64,000 nucleotides of DNA from Ostrinia nubilalis (lineage: Eukaryota > Arthropoda > Insecta > Lepidoptera > Crambidae), in the NCBI RefSeq assembly GCF_963855985.1, contig NC_087092.1, positions 18,414,001 through 18,478,000 of the forward strand. The letters run 5' to 3'. Shown in pieces: positions 37,501 through 49,500 of the stretch. Positions within the stretch are counted from its first letter, which is position 1. The number at the start of each line of letters is the position of its first letter. The position numbers and the translations under genes are program-made. A model generated the notes under the pieces. It made no database searches. It saw only the letters and a program-made list of their open reading frames with translations, and was not told where the DNA came from.

Positions 37501-40500
37501 TTTCTTATTTGACCATAATACTATGCATTTATAAAGGCAGCAAACAGACAGGAGGTATGGCTGAGGGTAAGTACATGTAGATAAAGCCTGCATCAGTTTC
37601 ATTCATAATGTTTATAATTGTTGAAATATTGATGAAATGACAATAATTACAGGACAAGGGGATAACGCAGTTGCGTCATGGGAATTGCGTGTCGAAGGTC
37701 GTTTGCTGGACGACTCGAAGAACGACCCAAACAAAGTTCCGGTTCCTTTGGTAGAGTTTTATCAGTTATCTTTGGTGGATTTAGTTCTGTTTACGCGATA
37801 GCACTGACGTCGGCTGCCTTTCAGGTTAAACGCAAGTTCTCGTCGTTCTTCAAGTCGCTTGTGATCGAGCTGGACAAGGAGCTCTACGGGCCCGACAACC
37901 ACCTGGTCGAGTGGCACCGCACGTTGACCACACAAGAGACGGATGGGTTTCAGGTCAGAACTGTTTATGTTTTATCTTTTAAATATACATGTATTTTATC
38001 AGATCATTTATTTAACATTTTTTTAATTTTATTGTGTGATTTTCGTAAAAAGACAAGAGGAGGGGATCTTGAGGGATTTTTATTTATCGCTCATAATAAC
38101 GTTTCAATTATTGTAACTCGTCTTAGAGACCCCGCTGGCCCTCGCTGCGATATTGATCTGCAAATAAAGTTTAGATCTCAAATTCTAAAAGAAGGGAACT
38201 GACTGCACGAGCGCGTCACGATTAACACGGCGGCTTCCCTTCGGCAGGTGAAGCGGCCGGGGTACAAGAACGTGCGCTGCACCATCCTGCTGCTGCTGGA
38301 CTACCAGCCCATGCAGTACAAGCTGGACCAGCGCCTGGCGCGCCTGCTGGGCGTGCACACGCAGACGCGGCCCGTCATCGTCAACGCGCTGTGGCAGTAC
38401 GTCAAGACGCACCGCCTGCAGGTACCCGCTGCAGCAGTACAGCTGGACCGGCGATCCTCCTCAGCCAGATAGTTTTGGCCGCTCCGATCCTTTGGCAGAC
38501 GAGCATTTTAGGGTAGCCGCCGAAGCCACGATGACCCGAACTTCATAACGATCTAACGTTCTTACCTGTGTTGGGAGCATGCGCTGACCGACCTTCAGCT
38601 TTTATGTAATAATGTTTACAAACTACCAAATTGTCCATCGCTGTGTTGATATTTTATACAAACACCAATATTTGAAATCGACATTAAAGAGAACAAATGG
38701 CGTTCCCCAGGACCCGCACGAGCGCGAGTACATCGTGTGCGACAAGTACCTGGAGCAGATCTTCGGCGCCTCGCGCATGAAGCTGGCCGAGGTGCCCGGC
38801 CGCCTCAGCGCGCTGCTGCACGCGCCCGACCCCATCGTCATCAACCACGTCATCGCCGTCGAGCCGCCGCACGACACCAAGCAGACCGCCTGCTACGACA
38901 TCGACGTCGAGGTACGCTCCTGCAGCCCCGGCCTCATCGACCGCGTCATCGCCGTCGAGCCGCCGCACGACACCAAGCAGACCGCCTGCTACGACATCGA
39001 CGTCGAGGTACGCTCCTGCAGCCCCGGCCTCATCGACCGCGTCATCGCCGTCGAGCCGCCGCACGACACCAAGCAGACCGCCTGCTACGACATCGACGTC
39101 GAGGTACGCTCCTGCAGCCCCGGCCTCATCGACCGCGTCATCGCCGTCGAGCCGCCGCACGACACCAAGCAGACCGCCTGCTACGACATCGACGTCGAGG
39201 TACGCTCCTGCAGCCCCGGCCTCATCGACCGCGTCATCGCCGGCGAGCCGCCGCACGACACCAAGCAGACCGCCTGCCTAGACATCGACGTCGAGGTACG
39301 CTCCTGCAGCCCCGGCCTCATCGACCGCGTCATCGCCGGCGAGCCGCCGCACGACACCAAGCAGACCGCCTGCTACGACATCGACGTCGAGGTACGCTCC
39401 TGCAGCCCCGGCCTCATCGACCGCGTCATCGCCGGCGAGCCGCCGCACGACACCAAGCAGACCGCCTGCCTAGACATCGACGTCGAGGTACGCTCCTGCA
39501 GCCCCGGCCTCATCGACCGCGTCATCGCCGGCGAGCCGCCGCACGACACCAAGCAGACCGCCTGCCTAGACATCGACGTCGAGGTACGCTCCTGCAGCCC
39601 CGGCCTCATCGACCGCGTCATCGCCGGCGAGCCGCCGCACGACACCAAGCAGATAGTCCAGTCATTATAGTAAGTTCACCTCGGAATTCGAGATACCCAG
39701 CTGTAAGTCTGTAAATACGTGTATATTATTGACACCCTAAAAGTTGTCTCAAAACCTACATATGGTAGGGTGTAAGCAACTATTAAAGGATGATGGGCAC
39801 TTTTCTATGGAATCTGGGCGTAAAACCAACAGAAATGTAACTACTATTATTTGTTAGGACTATATATCAGAAATATATTTTCATATAAATAACTACTAAA
39901 AACTCCCGGGTTTGCTTGGAAATTGACATAATGTGTAAAAAATAGTAATAGGGGCTTTATTGCGCAAACAAAAAATATTATTAATTAATATTTATTTGAT
40001 TTTGATTTGATTTGATATACTTATCTACTTACATTTTTAATACAATAAGTTATTTATCCATTTTTATGTCCAACAGTTCAGGAGTGGGGCCAACAAATGG
40101 TATATTTAAACCATGTTTTACATTATAAGCGTAGGACCACACCTAGGTACAATTTAGAGAAATGACATGAACACAGTCATGTTTCAATGGGATTTCTACC
40201 AGTTAAGTTGTAGTGTTGTCGCATAATCGATCACGGATCGATTATTAATCGATATTGCCAAATAACGATTTATCGATTAACAATTCGATTAATCGATTTT
40301 ATTGATTACCATCATTACTATCATGTGATTGTTAATTTAATTCCTTATTTTCAGCAATATAATCGTTTATTGCAATCGAATAATCGATTATGATTTATTC
40401 GGTATACATACTTACTAAATCGATAGTAAGATATGATACAATACTCTCAATATGATCGATAAAAGCAATCTAATTGACCTAATACTATTTTTATTACCCT

Positions 40501-43500
40501 AATGTGATGTGAAATACTATGGAAACTTTGCATATTCAACGACCTCTATCTCCCATATCCCCGCGTATTTTAGGATTGTTGTCATACTATGAAATGAAGT
40601 ACTGGTATTAAGCTTTAATTTAGTATAGTTTTTGTTTCTGTTGGTTTAACGCCCAATATGCCCATCATCCTTTCAAGGTCAACGGTCACAAAAATCGTTT
40701 TTTTGCGCTTTTTTTAGAAATATCTCATTTCCTGTGGGTTTTTTGCTATTTGTATTTATTATCAATATTGTAGAATACTAAATTCTCTACAAATTTTGTT
40801 TAAAAACTTTTTTTATACGGTGAACCGTTTTCGAGATAGAGGGCGGAGAGCGCGCGGTCACTGCATCACTTCAGGTCTACTTAAGCGGTTTAGATTTTTC
40901 ATACAAAAGGATTTTCCCGCTAATTCCTGTGGGAATTTCGGGAATTCCTTGTTGTAACTAAGCTTTGAGTTTACTAAGGTACCTACATGCCAAATTTCAA
41001 GCGTCTAACTTCCGTTAAGCGTTTAGATTTTTCATACAAAAGGATTTTCCCGCTAATTCCTGTTCCCGTGGGAATTCCTAAGTATACTATAACCTGCCCA
41101 GGTGTATGAAGAATAATTGTACCAAGTTTCGTTAAAATCCGTTGAGTAGTTTTTGTTTCTATAAGGAACATACAGACGGACAGAATTCTATACATGAAAT
41201 ATATTTTCAAAATAACTATCAGGGGGTGATTAGTGATCGATACTGATGCCAAAAATGCAATCAGTAAAATTTTTGTCTGTCTGTCTGTCCGTCTGTATGT
41301 TCCTTATAGAAACAAAAACTACTCGACGGATTTTAACGAAACTTGGTACAATTATTCTTCATACACCTGGGCAGGTTATAGTTTACTTAGGAATTCCCAC
41401 GGAAACAGGAATTAGCGGGAAAATCCTTTTGTATGAAAAATCTAAACGCTTAACGGAAGTTAGACGCTTGAAATTTGGCATGTAGGTACCTTAGTAAACT
41501 TAAAGCTTATTTACAACAAGTAATTACCGAAATTCCCACGGGAATTAGCGGGAAAATCCTTTTGTATGAAAAACCTAAACCGCTTAAGTTGACCTGAAGT
41601 GATGCAGTGACCGCGCGCTCTCCGCCCTCTATCTCGAAAACGGTTCACCGTATAAAAAAATTTTTTAAACAAAATTCGTAGAGAATTTAGTATTCTACAA
41701 TATTGATAATAAATACAAATAGCAAAAAACCCATAGGAAATGAGATATTTCCAAAAAAAGCGCAAAAAACCGATTTTTGTGACCTTTGACCTTAAAATTT
41801 AATAGTTGCTTACACCCTACCATTGTAGGTTTTGAGACAACTTTTAGGGTGTCAATATACAAGTATTTACAGACTTACAGCTGGGTATCTCTAATTCCGA
41901 GATTCTTACCTAATTTAAGCTTAAATGACTGGACTAAGACTGCCTGCCTATAGTAGGGAATTTAGTGCAATGATTTGTATGGAGACCCCTCCACTTTGGT
42001 ATAGAAGGCTCATTTTTGCACCAGTTGTTCTTTGGGTGCTCCTGAGTAGATTTCCGTCGGTAGACATCGGGAGCCCCCCCTGTGGTAGCAGGGGGAGGGG
42101 GGGGCAAGTTTCCTTCTGCCGCGCTTCACTTTAAGGCCCATATCTTCAAAACTATGGGTATTAGGGCAAGTGTGGTGTCATTTTCGGATAATTAAAGGAT
42201 GGCGAATTCATTTCTAGAACAAATTTTTTGCCTTCTCATACAAAACAATAGAAATATGGAGTAAAATTTACAAAAACCAAAAAGTATTTTTTTAAATAAA
42301 CGTCGTTTACTTTTAAACCACTGGAGATAATCTAATAAAAAAATATGTCCTGAAAGCTACATTTATCAGGATTATAAATATGTACCATTGTATGGTACTT
42401 TTGTTGAAAAAAGTAGGTGAAAAAAAGTTTTTCTTCAGGACACAGCGGGCGAATTTTAATGCGCGTCGGAAAAAAATATTTATTTTATCCATGAATTCAT
42501 ACTATTTGGTTCATAAGCAAGTAAAGATTATTATTTTAGAATTTATTTAGAGTTCCTGGCACATCATGCTACCATGATTTGTATTTTTCTTCAATTAATT
42601 TTGAACTCTATGTGTAAGACATAAGGTTGAAAATAGTTTAAATACATTTTATTATTGAAAATATCATAAGAAGAAAGCACTAAATAAAGAACTTGAATTT
42701 GTCTAAACGTCTAATGATTATTATTATTATTTTAATTAACATTTTTATTTCTACATACTATTGTACCAGTGACAACGGAAAGGTAAGTGTGAGGAAAGAG
42801 AGGATTGATATTATCATAGTACGGGAGATTATTTTTAGCACAAAGGCTACGGCTGTGACCATTATAGTTGTTTTTTCAGCCAGCACCAGCTTCTGCACTA
42901 CTTCTTTCCAGGCAAGCTTCGGCAGCTACGGGCAATTGGTCCATGTAGGCTCCATGTTGCTATCGATTCTGGTCCACCCCCAACCAGTCGGGTAAAGGGA
43001 AGACTGAGTCGGTTGCTTGCAACTGACCCTATACGCGAACCCCTTGAACCAACTAAATTTTAAATAATTTGAAAAAATCATAAGGACATAATTACTGCCC
43101 TTGATATACTGATACAAAACTGCCTAGGTCGGTGGGCACTTACAGCACTCGTTCATAGTCAAGCATGTAGTAATAAACACAGTGAACGTTTAAGGAGGTT
43201 TGCTACAGTATTTCAAGCTGAATTCTACGCTATAATTATGTGTGCATTAAAAACAGGGGTGTAAGAAACGCAATATTTACATCCTTAGTCACAGCCAGGC
43301 AGCACTCAAACAAAACCATCGCCTCAGTGAAGGTTGAGTCTAGAATTAGGTATTCTAGATGCAATCTTAAAGATGAACAAACTCTGAAGTCATGACAAAG
43401 TGTCCCTAATGTGGGATACCTGGACATACACGGATCGAATGCAATGAGAGAGCCGACAGTCTAGCGAGACAAGGGTCAGAGACGATACCTATTGGGTCAG

Positions 43501-46500
43501 AACTGATAGTACCTTTATCTAAAAGCTTAGGTACCTCATGGCCATAATATGGCCATATCCAAGAATAACAGGGCTGATTGGGAAAGCTTCAACGATATAA
43601 GCCTCTCCAAATCATTCCTAAAGGGAAATACAGGGTCATGAAGAAAACTTTTCAAAGGTATGCCCAAGCAATTACAGGTACGCAAACTGGGTATTATGGA
43701 CCGAATCACATGTCCCAAAAAATGGGCCTAACAACAGAAGCTCTCGAGCGTGTGGAATACAATGTGGAGTCCATGAAACAATACTGTAAGGATGGGTCTG
43801 CTTGGGTCAGCATATCCGGCATCAGAAGACTATTAGGTGGCTTTCACTCAAACGCTTAATTCACTTTACTAATGGATAGGATTATTTTGGATGATAGGGA
43901 ATAAAAAAGGGAGAATAAAGATCCTAATGGGTCGCTGTGGACTACGCTTAGGTGTGACCCTATATAAAATAACTTAGACAGCTTTGTATCAGCATTGGCT
44001 ACTGGCAGTATATCAAGGGGTTCGCGTATAGGATCAGTTGCAAGCAACCGACTCAGTCTTCCCTTTATCCGACTGGTTGGGTGTGGACCAGAGTCGATAG
44101 CAACATGGAGCCTACATGGACCGATTTGCCCGTAGCTGCCGAAGCTTGCCTGGAAATGGTGAGATGTAAATGCAAGAAGTAGTGCAGAAGCTGGTGCTGT
44201 CTGACAAAACAACTAAGTATAATGGTCACAGCCGTAGCCTTTGTGTTAAAAATAATCTCCCGTACTATGATAATAATCAATCCTCACTTTCCTCACACTT
44301 ACCTTTCCGTTATCACTGGTACAATAGTATGCAGAAATAAAAATGTTAATTAAAATAATAATAATAATCATTAGACGTTTAGACAAATTCAAGTTCTTTA
44401 TTTAGTGCTTTCTTCTTATGATATTTTCATTAATACAATGTAATTAAACTATTTTCAACCTTATGTCTTACATATAGAGTTCAAAATTAATTGAAGAAAA
44501 AATACAAATCATGGTAGCATGATGTGCCAGGAACTCTAAATAAATTCTAAAATAATAATCTTTACTTGCTTATGAACCAAATAGTATGAATTCATGGATA
44601 AAATAAATATTTTTTTCCGACGCGCATTAAAATTCGCCCGCTGAGTCCTGAAGAAAAATTTTTTTTCACCTACTTTTTTCAAAAAAAGTACCATAGTAGT
44701 AGTAAGTATTTATAATCCTGATAAATGTAGCTTTCAGGACATATTTTTTTTATTAGATTATCTCCAGTGGTTTAAAAGTAAACGACGTTTATTTAAAAAA
44801 ATACTTTTTGGTTTTTGTGAATTTTACTCCATATTTCTATTTTTTTGTATGAAAAGGCAAAAAGTTTGTTCTAGAAATGAATTCGCCATCCTTTAATTAT
44901 CCGAAAATGACACCACACTTGTCCTAATACCCATAGTTTTGAAGATATGGGCCTTAAAGTGAAGCGCGGCAGAAGGAAACTTCCCCCCCCTCCCCCTGCT
45001 ACCACAGGGGGGGCTCCCGATGTCTACCGACGGAAATCCACTCAGGAGCACCCAAAGAACAACTGGTGCAAAAATGACCCTTCTATACCAAAGTGGAGGG
45101 GTTCTTGCACTAAATTCCCTACTACTAGACATCGACGTCGAGGTACGCTCCTGCAGCCCCGGCCTCATCGACCGCGTCATCGCCGGCGAGCCGCCGCACG
45201 ACACCAAGCAGACCGCCTGCCTAGACATCGACGTCGAGGTACGCTCCTGCAGCCCCGGCCTCATCGACCGCGTCATCGCCGGCGAGCCGCCGCACGACAC
45301 CAAGCAGACCGCCTGCCTAGACATCGACGTCGAGGTACGCTCCTGCAGCCCCGGCCTCATCGACCGCGTCATCGCCGGCGAGCCGCCGCACGACACCAAG
45401 CAGACCGCCTGCTACGACATCGACGTCGAGGTACGCTCCTGCAGCCCCGGCCTCATCGACCGCGTCATCGCCGGCGAGCCGCCGCACGACACCAAGCAGA
45501 CCGCCTGCCTAGACATGACGTCACGTCGTCTGTGGGAGGCCAGGTCTATCCCAGTCGGAACCTTCCCGGGGTGCTGTCGACGCGACGAATATAATTTGTT
45601 TCGTCTAATTTCAAAGATCATTATTGTTTTACAGGTGGATGACACACTCAAGACCCAGATGAACAACTTCTTATTGAGTACGGCGAATCAACAAGAGATT
45701 CAAGGCTTGGATTCTAAAATACATGAGACTGTACGTATCTTGTTTTGTTTTGAAACATATATTTCCATAATAATAAAGAAAGATCACAAAAATAATGAAT
45801 TTGTGGTGAAATTCAGGTGGACACGATCAACCAGCTGAAGACGAACCGCGAGTTCTTCCTGAGCTTCAGCAAGGACCCGCAGCAGTTCATCCAGAAGTGG
45901 CTCGTCAGCCAGTCGCGCGACCTCAAGGTGAGCTGCGGCGCCCACAGTCGGCACAAAGCTCCGTTGATCATGACACTTATTCACTGCTTATAAAAATAAT
46001 AAATAGAATTCCTACACATACACACATCAACATGGTCTAGGGATATTTCAATTAAACCTAAATAACTAAAATTTTAGATTAAGTTAAATTTAAAAACAAA
46101 CTTAGAATAAATAACTTTAAAAAAAAAACCGACTTCAAATGCGTGAACACAAATAATACCTATTCAACAAAAAAATAATCGTTCAAATTGGTTTATAATC
46201 GACGGAGATATTGCGTATAAAAAAGTTCATCCCCAATTTTCCACCCTTGGGGGTTGTTTTTTTATTATTAAATTTAAATGGGACCACCCTTGAGGTATTA
46301 CCTATACGCCGAAAAAAGATTTGTTCAAATCGGTTCATAATTGGCAGAGTTATCGCGTGACAAACATAGAAAAAAGTTTTTTTTAAGTCGGTTGAAAAGA
46401 GGAAAAACTCCAGACAACATTTAAATCTTAACTTTATTTTTGAAACATGAAAACCTAAACAAAACAACTATATCTTTTTATAAAAATTGTTGAAAACTTA

Positions 46501-49500
46501 AAATTAGTAATCCGTGGATCCACCTAAGATTCTCCTGACACATCTGCAGCGGTTCTGCATACCTACTCAAAACAAGGGTGACAATATCCTGTTGTGGAAT
46601 AATGTCCCAAGTCCTGCTAAGATGCAGGAAAAGCTGGTTTTCATACACAATATCTTAAGGGAAATTTTTAAGAGCTCTTCTCTGAAGCATATCCCAGGCA
46701 TGCTCAATAGGATTTAAGTCAGGGGATTGTGCAGGCCAGTCTAAAGCTTGGATATCATGCCGTTGTAACCAACTAACAATAGGCGTAACTATTGATGTGC
46801 CGTTCCCGAGAACGCTCTCTCAACTGAGAATATTCTCGGGAGCGTTCTCCTAAGTGAGAAAGGTTGAGAATCATGTTTAACAAATGGAAATAAACAAACT
46901 TTCTTAGGTAAAATAGTATTAAATTAAGTCAACAGATAAGTGTGTATTAAACAATACGCTCTATTTGCAGTGAAAGGCTATATTCTCAGTGTTCTCGAGA
47001 ATATTCTCGGGAACTCTCGGCAATATTCTCAGCAACTGCACCTTTATTATATTTTATTTTTTTCGTCGTGAAATGTCGTTTTAATGATATGTAAGATGAC
47101 AGAAATTTCTTTTTACACGTAATTAAATAATGTAACTGTCATAACATTTTTTCGTTTTTAACACGCTCTTATCGATTAATTATCGAAATATTAACGAAAC
47201 GGCGGAAACTCATCGAGTTTGGGTTTGTTGGATTTCTCTTTTCGAGCACTTTAATGCTAGATGATGTCCAGGGTGTTGATGATTTTTGGCTTTTTAGTGC
47301 TGTTAGTAATTAGAAGCGTGTTTTTAGTTTTTTAAACTATTCTTATTTGACATTAAGGGCATATTTCACAATCGCTTAGTAAGGGCCTGTTTCGCCACTT
47401 CTGGATAAGTTGTGGATAGCCTGTCTGACGGATCATTTGACACATTTTTATAGAAAATACGTGCTAGCTAGATTGATCCGACACTTAACGAATATATCCC
47501 GGACATTAGTCTTTACGAGATTAGAATGGTTCTCAAACAGCTGAAAAACAACAAGGCACCGTAATCACGCCTGAGCTTCTGAAAGCAGGCGGAACGCCGG
47601 TACTGAAGGCTTTTCAGAAACTATTTGATTCCGTCATCCTCGAGGGAATAACGCATACGGCATGGCAAAGAAGAATGTTGATACTCCTCTTCAAAAAAGG
47701 TGAAAAAACCTTGTTGAATAATTTTATGAAAAATATGTCAACTCTTATTCCTCGCCACATTTCACATGAAATATTTGTTAATATTTTATTCCAAAATTGT
47801 TAAATAACAGCTCGCAATGTGCTTTATTCATCACCCATTTATATTTTTTGAAACTATTTTTAAAACATCTTAAATTACTTTTGAATGACCTAAAACGTCA
47901 TTCCCTAGGCATGTCCGTACTCCAAAAGTTTGTGTTTTGGGACCCACATTTATAAAAACATCAACTTTATCCTTTGTTTTAATTAACGAATAATCTATTT
48001 AAATGTATTTTACACCCAATTCTATTAATATTTTGCGGTTTCAATAAACAATAATTGGATTTTCTTTAGTTGAAAAAGAGTCTACAGCTTTTAGCGTCAT
48101 TCCCTCGCCACGCAATGATTTTATAATTTTGCGCTTTAATATGTATTTAGAGTGAATGACATTTAGTTGAGTTTAAAGTACGATACGAAGTTATCCTCAG
48201 ACCATACTGGCTTTGCGGCAACCGTTTTTTGAATTAGTGCAAACGTGCCAGTTGTTGCGGAAACATGTGTTAATCCAGTCCTTTCGTCAGTCCCTAGTTG
48301 AGTAGCTTTATTGATTACAATAGGAAATTGTATATAATTTAATAGTATTTACGTGTGGTTTTTTGGCTATTTTCGGCACATCGTATTAAGCATCTTATAA
48401 TATAAAGTTAATCTGCATTTGTGTTAAGTTTTACTCCAAATCGTCAGTCCCTAGAGCGTCAGGCCCTAGCTTTAAACGGCACTTGGGACTAAATTACTAG
48501 TTAGGGAATGATGTTTTTATACAGGGTGTCCCAAAAACAATGGATAACCCTGTAACCATCGATAGGCCTCGCCATGGTCTCCCTAACGTCCAATTTAGAC
48601 CCCAGTAAAAATATCACCGTTTTCAAGATTTTTAAGTTTTTGTGCATTTTTAGAAAATTGCCACCTGCGATTACTTTTTCTCATGCCATTTCTACAAATG
48701 AGGATACTTTTCAATCTAGTTTTTTTCCTTATCACAAGGGATAGTTGGGCTATCAAAAGAAAAGATTAAAGTTCAACAAACTAGTTTAAAAGTATGAAAA
48801 TTTTAAGAAATTGCAGAGAAGAAGGAAAAATTAATTCATTGTCTTGCACTTTTGATCAGCCATCGTGTAAAAAAAATGTAGGAAGACTATCGTGCCCATT
48901 ACCTTAAAAACTTCCTTGGTTAATTGAGATTCTAAAAAGGTATCACAAGCCTATGTATTCTGTATTATTTTTATCTTATGGCTACTTGAATAGCAACTAG
49001 TATGAAAACTGCAAAAATGAGTTTTTCTCGTAATAGTTAAACTAGGACTGCATAGTGGCATTAAATACAAATGAATAATTTTTAGCGTAGGAATTTTAAT
49101 AAAGCAACATTTAATCATCATCATCATCATCATTTCAGCCATAGGACGTCCACTGCTGAACATAGGCCTGTACTCCAATTATTTTCATAATGACCGCTTG
49201 GTAGCGGCCTGCATCCAGCATCTTCCTGCTTACCTTTATGAGGTCGTCAGTCCACTTTGTAGGTGGACGTCCTACGATGCGCTTTCCGGTACGTAGCCTC
49301 CACTTGAACCCTGTTGCCCCATTGGCCGTCCGTTCTGCGTTTTTGTGATACTTAATTTTTGTTTTAAACCTTATAAATGTGCCTATAGACAGATACCCGT
49401 GATGATACACGGCTCGGAAACGTGGATTTTTTGGACAGCGTGCTATGGAAGGGGCTATGCTCGGGTTTCTTTACGAAATCGTATCAGAAATTAGGAGATC

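Noticed and set aside
38684..39256. 190-residue minus-strand open frame of tandem repeats ([20 protein letters not shown])
   Set aside because: Antisense of the 96-bp array. It exists only because the unit length is a multiple of three and the unit is GC-rich.
38849..39652. CRISPR-like regular repeat
   Set aside because: Units are contiguous 96-bp copies without unique spacers, include coding sequence of Bap60, and sit in a eukaryotic gene.
40983..41485. Paired 79-89 residue frames on opposite strands with similar sequence
   Set aside because: They are the same inverted-repeat arm of foldback 1 read from both sides, not proteins.
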